NCBI GenBank assembly: GCA_049323755.1
Contig: JBMOPE010000007.1
Coordinates: 1-64,000 of the forward strand
Reading direction: 5' to 3'
Length of the DNA: 64,000 nucleotides
Source of the DNA: BRHc4a sp049323755
GTDB taxonomy: Bacteria; Bacillota; Desulfotomaculia; Desulfotomaculales; Desulfocucumaceae
Position numbers and translations under genes: made by a program
Notes under the pieces: model-generated
The model's database searches: none
The model's input: the letters and a program-made list of their open reading frames with translations, nothing else
What the model was told of the DNA's origin: nothing
Shown here: one piece after another, positions 14,793-23,370 of the stretch
Layout: each line of letters starts with the position of its first letter
How positions within the stretch are numbered: the stretch's first letter is position 1

Positions 14793-16178
14793 ATGTTGGA
14801 TTGCACGCCCAAAGAAATACTGAAGCGGTCCGGAGGGATGATAAATCCGGCCAAGACCTGCCAGCCAATTGGAGCCATGTATGCGGCCCTGGGTATACAC
14901 AGGTGCCTGCCCCACAGCCATGGCTCCCAGGGTTGCTGCTCCTATCACAGGATGCACCTTACAAGACATTTCAGGGACCCGGTTTTTGCCACTACCAGTT
15001 CCTTTACCGAGGGAGCGTCGGTATTCGGCGGCAGCGCCAACCTTAAAACGGCTATAAAGAATGTGTTCACCATCTATAACCCGGATGTAATGGCGGTGCA
15101 TACAACCTGCCTTTCAGAAACAATAGGTGACGACATTCCTACCATTATAAAAGGCGCCGAGGTTCCCGAAGGAAAGCTGGTTATTCATGCCAATACCCCC
15201 AGCTACCAGGGCTCACACATAACAGGTTTCTCCAACATGGTAAAGGGGATGGTAAATTACCTGTGCAAGGCCTCCGCCGAGGACAAAAAGGAGCAGGTAA
15301 ATATTATACCGGGGTTTGTCAATCCCGGGGATATGAGGGAGATAAAAAGGCTGGCCGGGGCCATGGGGGTAAATTTCATAATGTTTCCTGATACCTCGGG
15401 GGTGATGGACTCTCCCATGACCGGAGATTTGGAGATGTTCCCCAGGGGGGGCGCCAGGGTGGAGGATATTGAGGACGCCGGGAATTCGAAGATTACGCTG
15501 GCCCTTGGCAGCTACGCCTCCAGCGACTCGGCCCGGACCCTGGAGAGAAAGTGCCGGGTTCCCGAAATTGTTATGAAGACTCCCATAGGGATAAAGGCTA
15601 CAGACCAATTCCTTATGGCACTGAGGCAGAATTTCGTTAAAAAAATACCATATTCCCTGGAGGAGGAACGTGGTCAGCTGGTTGATTTGATGACTGACAC
15701 TCACTACCACTTCCATGGCAAAAGTGTTTCCCTTTTCGGTGACCCTGATATAGTTATCGGCATGACCGAGTTCCTGCTGAGCCTGGGAATGAAGCCCGTA
15801 CATGTGCTAACCGGCACTCCGGGAGGAGTGATTGGCGCATCTGTAGGGGACTTTGAAAAGGAAATTTCCGGGATGCTGGAAGCGTCCGGTGTTAAGGGCA
15901 GGGTTAAGGCCGGCGGCGACCTCTTTGAACTGCACCAGTGGATTAAAAATGAGCCGGTTGACCTGCTTATAGGCAACACTTACGGAAAATACATTGCCAG
16001 GGCGGAAGACATACCCTTTGTCAGGGTTGGATTCCCTATACTGGACAGGGGCTGCCACCCGTACTTCCCCATAGTGGGCTACAGGGGGGCCATGCGGCTA
16101 ATTGAAATGATAAGCGGGGCACTGCTTGACAGGGCGGACAGAGACGCAGCAGAAGAAGATTTTGAGCTGGTGATGTAA
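14793..16178 (+). CDS. nifK: nitrogenase MoFe protein beta chain NifK
   Basis: 461 aa from the ATG at 14793, four bases after the nifD stop, with GGGGAAGGGGAG as ribosome binding site inside nifD; longer in-frame extension would overlap nifD and is rejected. P-cluster ligands lie in KTCQPIGAMYA, HGSQGCCSYHR and TTCLSETIGDD; the Ser next to the second Cys pair is replaced by Cys. The protein lacks the N-terminal extension of proteobacterial NifK, as in the short clostridial type. FPRGGARVEDIEDAGNSKIT and LGDxHxxPxFPIxGYRGAM-like regions are conserved. Partner of NifD. Confidence 0.95.
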   Translation: MLDCTPKEILKRSGGMINPAKTCQPIGAMYAALGIHRCLPHSHGSQGCCSYHRMHLTRHFRDPVFATTSSFTEGASVFGGSANLKTAIKNVFTIYNPDVMAVHTTCLSETIGDDIPTIIKGAEVPEGKLVIHANTPSYQGSHITGFSNMVKGMVNYLCKASAEDKKEQVNIIPGFVNPGDMREIKRLAGAMGVNFIMFPDTSGVMDSPMTGDLEMFPRGGARVEDIEDAGNSKITLALGSYASSDSARTLERKCRVPEIVMKTPIGIKATDQFLMALRQNFVKKIPYSLEEERGQLVDLMTDTHYHFHGKSVSLFGDPDIVIGMTEFLLSLGMKPVHVLTGTPGGVIGASVGDFEKEISGMLEASGVKGRVKAGGDLFELHQWIKNEPVDLLIGNTYGKYIARAEDIPFVRVGFPILDRGCHPYFPIVGYRGAMRLIEMISGALLDRADRDAAEEDFELVM

Positions 16179-16207
16179 GAATCAATTAGAAAAGGAAGGC
16201 TGGGATA

Positions 16208-17557
16208 ATGGTGCAACCGGAAAAAAGGCCCGACCTGGTATTCGAGGAGCGGGAAGACTTTATAATTACCAAGGGAAAACACAAAAGGCAGCTAAAGTGC
16301 GAGGCCGACAGCCTGGCGGGCTGTGTCAGCCAGAGGGCCTGCGTGTACTGCGGGGCCAGGGTGGTCTTAAACCCCATAACCGACGCTGTTCATCTTGTTC
16401 ACGGGCCTATCGGGTGCGCCAGCTATACCTGGGATATAAGGGGCAGCCTCAGCAGCGGCCCGGAATTATACAGGTTCAGCTTCTCAACCGACCTGAAGGA
16501 AGAAGATGTAATATTTGGAGGCGAGAAAAAGCTTGCCCGTGCTATAGACGAACTGGTTTCCAAATACCACCCAGGGCTGGTGCTGGTATACTCCACCTGC
16601 ATAGTTGGCGTTATTGGTGACGATCTGGAGGCCGTTTGCAAGGCTGCGTCAAAAAGGCACGGCATTGAAGTGATACCTGTGCAGTCCAGCGGTTTTATAG
16701 GTAACAAGTCGGCGGGATACCGGGCCGCCTGCGATGCTCTGCTTCGCATTATGAAGCCTCCGAAGGACAAAAGCCTGCACAGGACAAAAAGCATCAATTA
16801 CCTGGGGGACTTTAACCTGGCCGGTGAGGTGTGGATTATAAAAGGTTACCTCAGGCAGATGGGCATTGATGTGAACGTATCCTTTACAGGGGACTCAAGG
16901 CATGAAACTCTTAAAGAGGCGCCCAGGGCCTCACTGAACATAGTCCAGTGCGCGGGATCAATGATATATCTGGCCCGGAAGATGGAAGAAGTATATGGCA
17001 TACCCTTCCTTAACGTATCGTTCCTGGGCCTGGAGGACACTGCCAGCTCCCTGCGGAAAGTAGCCGCCTGGTTTAACGACAGCAATATTTCCGGCAGGGC
17101 CGAGGACCTTATAAAGAGGGAGTCCGAGGGCGTTAAAAAGACCCTGGAGTGGTACAGGTCAAGGCTGGAGGGGAAAAAGGCCGCCGTATACGTTGGCGGT
17201 GGGTTTAAGGCCATATCACTTATCAAGCAGTTCAGGGAGATAGGCATAGAAGTGGTTATGATAGGGACCCAGACAGGCAGACAGGAAGAATACGATACCA
17301 TAAACGAGCTGGTTGACGAGGGAACAGTGGTGCTGGATGATGCCAACCCGTCCGAGCTTGAAAAGTTTATGCTCGAAAAAGGGGCCCACCTGCTGGTGGG
17401 AGGGGTGAAGGAAAGGCCGCTGGCCTATAAGCTGGGTGTGGCCTTCATAGACCATAACCATGACCGCAAACACCCTTTAAGCGGCTTTGTGGGAGCAGTT
17501 AATTTTGCCGGTGAGGTTTATTCCACCCTATGCTCACCGGTATGGAAATACGTGTGA
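16208..17557 (+). CDS. nifE: FeMo-cofactor scaffold NifE
   Basis: 449 aa, 29 bases after nifK. NifD-like fold with the NifE pattern: CVSQRACVYCGARVVLNPIT near the N-terminus, VHGPIGCASYTWDIRG, YSTCIVGVIGDDL, QCAGSMIYLA, and the C-terminal FIDHNHDRKHPLSGFVGAVN, where NifE has N/H in place of the catalytic His surroundings. NifEN accepts NifB-co and converts it to FeMo-co with NifH. Good AAGGAAGG-type site upstream. It is co-transcribed with nifN. Confidence 0.95.
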   Translation: MVQPEKRPDLVFEEREDFIITKGKHKRQLKCEADSLAGCVSQRACVYCGARVVLNPITDAVHLVHGPIGCASYTWDIRGSLSSGPELYRFSFSTDLKEEDVIFGGEKKLARAIDELVSKYHPGLVLVYSTCIVGVIGDDLEAVCKAASKRHGIEVIPVQSSGFIGNKSAGYRAACDALLRIMKPPKDKSLHRTKSINYLGDFNLAGEVWIIKGYLRQMGIDVNVSFTGDSRHETLKEAPRASLNIVQCAGSMIYLARKMEEVYGIPFLNVSFLGLEDTASSLRKVAAWFNDSNISGRAEDLIKRESEGVKKTLEWYRSRLEGKKAAVYVGGGFKAISLIKQFREIGIEVVMIGTQTGRQEEYDTINELVDEGTVVLDDANPSELEKFMLEKGAHLLVGGVKERPLAYKLGVAFIDHNHDRKHPLSGFVGAVNFAGEVYSTLCSPVWKYV

Positions 17558-17589
17558 TGTTTAAAACATTTAGGGAAGGAGGGGGGAAC

Positions 17590-18996
17590 ATGAGCGACAA
17601 AACCGTCAACTGCCGGAATCACAATGAAAACCCATGCAATATGTGCATGCCCATGGGGGCCATTCTCCCCTTCAAAGGCATTGAGAAGTCAATGGTTATT
17701 ATTCACGGGTCTCAGGGCTGCAGCACTTACATGCGCAGGCATATAGCCGAGCACTTCAACGAGCCCATAGATGTGGCCTCCTCTTCACTAAACGAGAAGG
17801 GCACCATTTATGGAGGGGAAAAGAACCTTAAGCAGGGCCTGGATAATCTAATCAAGGCTTACAATCCGAATGTAATAGGGGTGCTGACCACCTGCCTGGC
17901 GGAAACCATTGGCGAGGACATTCAGCGGGTGGTGGCTGAATACCGCCTGGAAAGAAATCTGGACGGTAGCTGCCCAATAATAACAGTTCCTACCCCGGGG
18001 TACGGGGGAACCCAATTTGAGGGCTACTGGCAGGCCATCAAAAATATAGTGGCCAAACTGGCCCGCAGGGTTGCCGATCACTCTCGCATTAATGTTATTG
18101 TTCCACACCTGAGTCCCGCTGATTTAAGGGAAATCAAGAGAATTATGGACCTGATGGGGGTCAGCTATATACTCCTGCCAGATTTTTCAGATACTCTTGA
18201 CCGGCCCTTTGAAAGGCCTTATAAAAAGGTGCCTGAAGGGGGAACCAGGTTGGCCGATATTGAGGCAATGGGAGGTTCCCTGGCCACTATTCAGATGGGG
18301 GTGACGGTTGACGAAAGTCTTTCACCCGGCAAATACCTGGAAAAGTCGTTCGGGATTCCCCTTTATAACATACCGGTGCCCATGGGTATAGAGAATACTG
18401 ATTTATTTATTAGTATACTGAGGCAGATTACAGGAAACCCGGTTCCTGATGCCCTGGCCCTGGAGAGGGGCCGCCTCCTGGACTGTATGATTGACTCCCA
18501 CAAGTACAATTTTCAGGGCAGAAGCGTTATATTCGGTGAGCCCGAGCTGGTGCACTCAATTGCCGTAACGTGTATGGAAAACGGTGTGTTCCCGGTGGTG
18601 CTGGCCACTGGAAGCAAGACTGCCAGACTGACCGAGCTGCTTGGCGAACGGCTGGGAGGGCAGCATGTGAAATGCCTTATTATGAGTGAAACCGATTTTA
18701 TCAACATACGGGAACAAAGTGTGAAAATGAAAGCCAACATAGCAATAGGACATTCCGACGGCAGGTACCTTACCGAAAGGGAGGGGATTCCCCTGGTAAG
18801 GACGGGATTTCCCATCCATGACCGTGTCGGCGGACAGAGGATTCTGTCGGTAGGCTATGCGGGAACCACCATGTTCCTGGACCGGGTAACCAATACCCTG
18901 CTTGAGAATAAGTACAGAAACTACCGTTCGTCTATGTACCGGAAGTTTTACAGGGGTAGCGAAACTAAACCCGTGCTTTATGGAAAGTCAAGGTGA
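17590..18996 (+). CDS. nifN: FeMo-cofactor scaffold NifN
   Basis: 468 aa from the ATG at 17590, which follows GGAAGGAGGGGGG; the open frame extends 20 codons further up into nifE, without a better site. NifK-like fold: NPCNMCMPMGAILPFKGIEK, HGSQGCSTYMRRHIAEHFNE, LTTCLAETIGEDI, TPGYGGTQFEGYW and the C-terminal GQRILSVGYAGTTMFLDR. It pairs with NifE as the cofactor assembly scaffold. No NifB or NifX fusion is present at its C-terminus. Confidence 0.94.
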   Translation: MSDKTVNCRNHNENPCNMCMPMGAILPFKGIEKSMVIIHGSQGCSTYMRRHIAEHFNEPIDVASSSLNEKGTIYGGEKNLKQGLDNLIKAYNPNVIGVLTTCLAETIGEDIQRVVAEYRLERNLDGSCPIITVPTPGYGGTQFEGYWQAIKNIVAKLARRVADHSRINVIVPHLSPADLREIKRIMDLMGVSYILLPDFSDTLDRPFERPYKKVPEGGTRLADIEAMGGSLATIQMGVTVDESLSPGKYLEKSFGIPLYNIPVPMGIENTDLFISILRQITGNPVPDALALERGRLLDCMIDSHKYNFQGRSVIFGEPELVHSIAVTCMENGVFPVVLATGSKTARLTELLGERLGGQHVKCLIMSETDFINIREQSVKMKANIAIGHSDGRYLTEREGIPLVRTGFPIHDRVGGQRILSVGYAGTTMFLDRVTNTLLENKYRNYRSSMYRKFYRGSETKPVLYGKSR

Positions 18997-19003
18997 GAAG
19001 AGT

Positions 19004-19957
19004 ATGAAATGCCTGTGTAAGATTGACCAGGATGTTAACGTAAACGATATCAACGTGAAATTAACGGATAAAACATTAAAACACCCCTGCTTTTCATTGG
19101 AAGCCCACAGGAAATACGCCCGCATGCACCTTCCGGTGGCCCCCCGGTGTAATATAAGCTGCAATTACTGCAACAGGAAGTTCGACTGTGTAAATGAAAG
19201 CCGGCCGGGTGTAACCAGTGAAATATTAACGCCTGCCCAGGCGCTGAAAAAGTTTATGCTTGTTAGGGAAAAGGTAGAAAACCTGAGCGTGGTGGGAATA
19301 GCCGGGCCGGGAGATGCGCTGGCCAACTGGGATAAAACCCGAAAAACCCTGGAGCTTATCAGGAGCTATGACCCTGAAGTGGTTTTCTGTCTTTCGACAA
19401 ACGGCCTGATGCTGCCTGATTATGCCGGGGAGCTGGTTAGCCTGGGAGTCAGTCATGTGACAGTTACCGTCAATTGCCTTGATCCCGTGATTGGACAGAA
19501 GATATACAGGCAAGTGGATTACAGGGGACATAGGTATGATGGCCTGGCAGGGGCCGGGCTGCTGATAGGCAGCCAGATGGAAGGTATAAAATACCTGGTT
19601 GGCAGGGGCGTTCTGGTGAAGGTTAACATTGTAATGATAAAAGGCATAAATGATTTCCATATTCCCGACATTGTAAAGAAAATGAGGACCCTGGGGGTAT
19701 TTATAAGCAATATAATGCCTCTTATACCTGCCCGGGGCAGCCTTTTTGAAGACCTTCCCCGGGCCGATGTGAAGGAACTGAATGATATGAGAGTCGCCTG
19801 CCAGGCTGACCTTCGGCAAATGTTCCACTGCAGGCAGTGCAGGGCTGACGCCATTGGCATGCTGGATCAGGACAGGTCGGCCGAATTCAGGATAACCGGC
19901 GGGGGCGGGGAAGCAGCATTAAATGAAAATTCCTGCCGCAAGGCAAGGGCAGTATAG
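19004..19957 (+). CDS. nifB: nitrogenase cofactor biosynthesis protein NifB (radical SAM only)
   Basis: 317 aa from the ATG at 19004 (AAGGTGAG upstream; an alternative ATG lies at 18980 within the end of nifN). Radical SAM motif CNISCNYC (C-x3-C-x2-C) with FDCVNESRPGVTS after it, then GIAGPGDALAN, STNGLMLPDYA, VTVNCLDP, KVNIVMIKGIN, NIMPLIPARGS and the C-terminal CRQCRADAIGMLDQD that ligates an auxiliary cluster. It builds the Fe8S9C precursor NifB-co from two 4Fe-4S units and SAM. It is short and lacks the C-terminal NifX domain found in many bacteria, like archaeal NifB. Confidence 0.95.
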   Translation: MKCLCKIDQDVNVNDINVKLTDKTLKHPCFSLEAHRKYARMHLPVAPRCNISCNYCNRKFDCVNESRPGVTSEILTPAQALKKFMLVREKVENLSVVGIAGPGDALANWDKTRKTLELIRSYDPEVVFCLSTNGLMLPDYAGELVSLGVSHVTVTVNCLDPVIGQKIYRQVDYRGHRYDGLAGAGLLIGSQMEGIKYLVGRGVLVKVNIVMIKGINDFHIPDIVKKMRTLGVFISNIMPLIPARGSLFEDLPRADVKELNDMRVACQADLRQMFHCRQCRADAIGMLDQDRSAEFRITGGGGEAALNENSCRKARAV

Positions 19958-19973
19958 GCAAGGGGGTGCGGAA

Positions 19974-20282
19974 GTGAATAAACCCAAATATCATATTTTT
20001 GTTTGCACCAGCTCCAGGGTTAATGGGCAGCAAAAAGGATTCTGCCATTCAAAGGAGTCCGTGGAGATAGTTAATGCTTTCATGGAGGAAATAGAAGACA
20101 GGGGGCTGGGCGGTGAGGTAATGGTATCCAATACAGGCTGCTTTTCCCTTTGTGAGAGAGGCCCCGTGGTGGTGGTATACCCCGATAATGTCTGGTACGG
20201 GGGGGTCTCGCCGGAGGATGTTGTGGAAATAATGGATGATCACATAGAGGGCGGCAGCCCTGTAAAACGCCTGGAAATATAA
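19974..20282 (+). CDS. thioredoxin-like [2Fe-2S] ferredoxin
   Basis: 102 aa from the GTG at 19974 (GGGGGTG upstream). It matches the Clostridium pasteurianum 2Fe-2S ferredoxin family closely: HIFVCTS near the start, GFCHSKESVEIV, MVSNTGCFSLCERGPVVVVYP, VWYGGVSPEDV. Cys fall at residues 11, 24, 56 and 60, the four expected ligand positions. The non-ligand Cys14 of the C. pasteurianum protein is Ser here. This ferredoxin interacts with the MoFe protein in clostridia (family knowledge). Its place directly after nifB agrees with a role in nitrogenase electron transfer or assembly. Confidence 0.92.
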   Translation: MNKPKYHIFVCTSSRVNGQQKGFCHSKESVEIVNAFMEEIEDRGLGGEVMVSNTGCFSLCERGPVVVVYPDNVWYGGVSPEDVVEIMDDHIEGGSPVKRLEI

Positions 20283-20383
20283 ACGCCCATGCATGTCCAA
20301 ATAAGCCACAGAGGACACAGAGTGCACAGAGTTTTAAGACCTGCTTGAATGCAATATTTAAGAGTAAAATGGGGGTGTTTTGT

Positions 20384-21010
20384 ATGCGCCCGGAAATAGC
20401 GGTTCATCTGGGGGAGGACGGTAAAACGGCCTCCCTGTACGTAAAAGGTAAAGTAACGGTGTTCAGAAAGAAAAAGGGTAAATGGACTTCCTGGAAAGAA
20501 ATGGAATTTATGCTGGACCGCGGTATGGGCATGAGTGATACAAGGGAGAGGATGAAAGATGTCTCCTCCTTTATTGAGGGGTGTACTGTTTTTGTGGGAC
20601 TCAACGTGTCGGGAGTGCCGTATTTTGAACTGGAGAAATCAAATTTAAGCATATGGGAGTACTGGGGAAAGCCTGAGGATTTTCTCGACCAGATACTTGA
20701 AAAAGAGGAGGAGGAGCGGCTTCTGCTGGAAAGCCGGGAGAAAATTGAGGTTCCCGTTCCCGAGGAAATATCCGGTGGGTGCTACCGGGTTTCTATAAAA
20801 AGAATCCAGGAAGGCAACACCGGAATAACATCAAAGCAGGTTCTACTCCCTTTTATCCGCAAGGGTGGGTTTTATTCGCTGGAAATTCTCTGCAGCCATG
20901 CGCCCCCCTGGCTGGAGGCCGAAATCAAAAGCGGATCGCTTCCGGGTGATATAAGGATGGTCAGCGGTGATGAAGTGGTTGTCACCATAAAAAACAGGTG
21001 TTGCCTCTAA
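20384..21010 (+). CDS. AnfO-family nitrogenase accessory protein
   Basis: 208 aa from the ATG at 20384 (GGGGGTG upstream). The N-terminal 120 residues match the AnfO pattern known next to iron-only nitrogenase genes: IAVHLGEDGKTASLYVKGKV, then CTVFVGLNVSGVPYFELEKS and SIWEYWGKPEDFLDQILEKE. The C-terminal half is more variable (YRVSIKRIQEGNTGITSKQV, HAPPWLEAEIKSG). Its function is unknown even in Azotobacter. Here it follows a molybdenum nif cluster with no anfDGK in the window, so the name should not be read as proof of an Fe-only enzyme. About 100 bases, with CACAGAG repeats, separate it from the ferredoxin gene. Confidence 0.75.
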   Translation: MRPEIAVHLGEDGKTASLYVKGKVTVFRKKKGKWTSWKEMEFMLDRGMGMSDTRERMKDVSSFIEGCTVFVGLNVSGVPYFELEKSNLSIWEYWGKPEDFLDQILEKEEEERLLLESREKIEVPVPEEISGGCYRVSIKRIQEGNTGITSKQVLLPFIRKGGFYSLEILCSHAPPWLEAEIKSGSLPGDIRMVSGDEVVVTIKNRCCL

Positions 21011-21019
21011 AAGGTTTTA

Positions 21020-21090
21020 TTTTGGGCGGGCCGGCTGCTGGAGCTCTGTTTTTAGGGCTCCGGGCGCCCGGCCGGCCTGCCCTCGTTAAT
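21020..21090 (+). promoter_or_regulatory. GC-rich hairpin in the modABC leader
   Basis: GGGCGGGCCGGC at about 21025 pairs with GCCGGCCTGCCC at about 21071-21082, with an inner stem GGAGCTCTG/GGGCTCC around a TTTTTA loop. There is no T-run directly after the outer stem, so it is not an ordinary terminator. It lies between the AnfO-like gene and modA and may be an attenuator or a metal- or cofactor-responsive leader. I cannot assign it to a named riboswitch class. Confidence 0.45.
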
Positions 21091-21125
21091 TAAAGGCGTT
21101 TTCGTGGAGGGGGCGGGCTCTTGAG

Positions 21126-21923
21126 ATGGGAATGAAGCTGAGAAAATTATTTCCGCTGATTCTCCTGCTGGTTATTATCCTGATTCCTGCCGGGTGCGGT
21201 TCCGGTACAGGAAAGCCTGTAAGCGGGGCAGGCAGCATTAACCTCACGGTTGCTGCAGCGGCAAGCTTAAAGGATGTGTCTCTTGAGATAAAAAGCCTGT
21301 ATAAGAGTGTTCACCCGGGAGTCAACATCACATACATATTTGCTTCCTCCGGAACCCTGCAGAAGCAGATCGAAGAAGGAGCGCCGGTGGATGTTTTTAT
21401 ATCGGCCGGAATTCCGCAGATGGACGCCCTTTCTGCAAAAGGGCTGATTTCTGAAGCTTCCCGCAGGGATGTTGCGGGAAATGAAATAGTATTAATCGCC
21501 GGTGAAAGCAGCTCATTAACAGGGTTTGAGGGACTTGCCGGAGCCGGTGTCAGGAAAATAGCTATAGGCTCCCCGGATATCGTTCCTGCCGGAAGATATG
21601 CCAGGGAAACTCTGTCCGCCCTGAATCTCTGGGACAGAGTGCAGTCAAAATTTGTTTATGCAAAGGATGTCCGGCAGGTATTGCCTTACGTTGCAACAGG
21701 CAACGCGGATGCCGGACTGGTTTTTTACTCCGATGCCAAAGCCGGTCAAAAAATAGCTATTATCGCCAGTGCCCCGGCCGGAACACATGACACGGTGGTT
21801 TACCCCGCTGCGGCCATTAAGTCCGGCAACTACCAGAAGGAGGCTTATGATTTCCTGGAATTTCTGTCCGGCAGGGAGTCTGCGGAGATTTTTAAAAAAT
21901 ATGGTTTCAGGCTAAACTCATAG
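21126..21923 (+). CDS. modA: molybdate ABC transporter substrate-binding lipoprotein ModA
   Basis: 265 aa. Lipoprotein signal peptide with Cys in LIPAGCGSG at about residue 25. The mature domain has the ModA pattern: LTVAAAASLKDVSLEIKSLY, ASSGTLQKQIEEGAPVDVFI, SAGIPQMDAL, VLIAGESS, IAIGSPDIVPAGRYA, KFVYAKDVRQVLPYVATGNA, DAGLVFYSDA. It binds molybdate outside the membrane. Start after GGAGGGGG. First gene of modABC, same strand as nif; molybdenum is needed for the FeMo cofactor. Confidence 0.94.
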   Translation: MGMKLRKLFPLILLLVIILIPAGCGSGTGKPVSGAGSINLTVAAAASLKDVSLEIKSLYKSVHPGVNITYIFASSGTLQKQIEEGAPVDVFISAGIPQMDALSAKGLISEASRRDVAGNEIVLIAGESSSLTGFEGLAGAGVRKIAIGSPDIVPAGRYARETLSALNLWDRVQSKFVYAKDVRQVLPYVATGNADAGLVFYSDAKAGQKIAIIASAPAGTHDTVVYPAAAIKSGNYQKEAYDFLEFLSGRESAEIFKKYGFRLNS

Positions 21924-21935
21924 GCTGGTGCTGTT

Positions 21936-22607
21936 ATGTTAGAACAGAATTTTGAGTGGCACCCGGTTTTTCTTTCTGTCCGGGTTGCTGTTATTTCGGT
22001 AATAATTGTGTGCATTATCGGGCTTCCCCTGGCCCGGCTGATGGCCAGAAAGGAGTTTTACGGCAAGGGTGTTCTGGAGTCGGCCATAACACTGCCTATG
22101 GTCCTTCCTCCATCAGTTATCGGTTATGCGTTACTTAAGCTTATTGGGAAAAACGGCATCCTTGGCCAGGCCATGGCCGGAATGGGACTGTCAATTGTAT
22201 TTACCTGGTGGGCAGCTGTTCTGGCTTCGACAGTGGTAGCCTTTCCGCTTATGTACCAGAGCTCCAGTGCCGCCTTTAAAAGCGTTGATGTTAATTATGA
22301 AAAGGCAGCCAGGACCCTTGGGGCAGGAGAGGTAAGGATATTTTTTACAGTTAGCCTTCCACTGGCCATGCCGGGGATAATGGCCGGGCTGGTATTGTCC
22401 TTTGCCAGGGCGCTTGGAGAATTTGGGGCAACCCTGATGGTGGCTGGGAATATTCCGGGTCAGACCCAGACAATTCCTCTGGCCATTTACTTTGCCGTTG
22501 AAAGCGGTGACAGCGCAACCGCCGGATGGCTGGTGGGAATAATTACCGTTTTTAGTTTTCTGGTTATTTATTATGTCAGCCGCTGGTCCGGAAGACAGAA
22601 AGAATAA
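21936..22607 (+). CDS. modB: molybdate ABC transporter permease ModB
   Basis: 223 aa, 12 bases after modA. Five to six membrane segments and the EAA loop in the form YEKAARTLGAGEVRIFFTVS, then LPLAMPGIMAGLVLSFARAL and GEFGATLMVAGNIPGQTQTI, a strong ModB signature. LPMVLPPSVIGYALL near residue 50 is also typical. It forms the membrane channel of the importer with ModC. Confidence 0.94.
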   Translation: MLEQNFEWHPVFLSVRVAVISVIIVCIIGLPLARLMARKEFYGKGVLESAITLPMVLPPSVIGYALLKLIGKNGILGQAMAGMGLSIVFTWWAAVLASTVVAFPLMYQSSSAAFKSVDVNYEKAARTLGAGEVRIFFTVSLPLAMPGIMAGLVLSFARALGEFGATLMVAGNIPGQTQTIPLAIYFAVESGDSATAGWLVGIITVFSFLVIYYVSRWSGRQKE

Positions 22608-22662
22608 TAAAAATGGGACGGGGCCTTGCAGGCTGTTAGAGATATAAAGGTGGTGGCTTTCC

Positions 22663-23361
22663 ATGCTGGAAGTGAACATAGGAAAAAAACTATGGCATTT
22701 TAACCTTGAAATCAGCTTCAGGGTAAAGGGCCAGATTCTTGTTATACAGGGTCCGTCGGGGTCCGGTAAAACCACCTTGCTTCGCTGCCTCTCGGGCCTC
22801 GAAAAGCCCTCCTGGGGGTTAATAAAACTTGATGAAAGAATACTATTTTCTTCCGATAAGGGTGTAGATGTTCCTGTCAGGGAAAGGAAGGTGGGTTATC
22901 TTTTTCAGGATTATGCCCTCTTTCCCCACATGACTGTAGAGCAGAACGTTTTATTTGGACTAAAGTGCAATGGGCTTAAAAAAGGAGGTTCAGGGAGAGT
23001 TAATTCATTATTAAACTCTTTTGGGGTAGGCCACTTGACAGAACGGTATCCACACCAGCTTTCGGGCGGGGAAAAGCAGAGGGTTGCACTGGCCAGGGCG
23101 CTGGCTGTGGAGCCTGAACTGCTCCTTTTGGATGAGCCCTTCAGCGCGCTGGACAGGAATACAAGAGAGGTGTTAAGAGAAGAGCTTAAAAGATTGCACA
23201 GCCGGTGGAAAATACCCTTTGTGCTGGTTACTCACGACGAGGAGGATGCCAGTATTCTGGGTGATGTGGTCATTTCATCGGAAGATGGAATCGAGCCCCG
23301 GTTAAATACACCGCCTTTAGAGGTTCTAACAAGGCGCTTTTCAGGCTGTATCGCTAATTAG
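22663..23361 (+). CDS. modC: molybdate ABC transporter ATPase ModC
   Basis: 232 aa. Walker A GPSGSGKTT, Q-loop LFQDYALFPHMTVEQN, signature LSGGEKQRVALARAL, Walker B LLLLDEPFSALD and switch HDEEDA are all intact. The usual ModC is about 350 residues with a C-terminal molybdate-sensing TOBE (Mop) domain; this one ends after the ATPase domain. Molybdate sensing must therefore lie elsewhere if present. It ends 9 bases before the convergent solute-binding-protein gene. Confidence 0.93.
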   Translation: MLEVNIGKKLWHFNLEISFRVKGQILVIQGPSGSGKTTLLRCLSGLEKPSWGLIKLDERILFSSDKGVDVPVRERKVGYLFQDYALFPHMTVEQNVLFGLKCNGLKKGGSGRVNSLLNSFGVGHLTERYPHQLSGGEKQRVALARALAVEPELLLLDEPFSALDRNTREVLREELKRLHSRWKIPFVLVTHDEEDASILGDVVISSEDGIEPRLNTPPLEVLTRRFSGCIAN

Positions 23362-23370
23362 GTAATTAAT

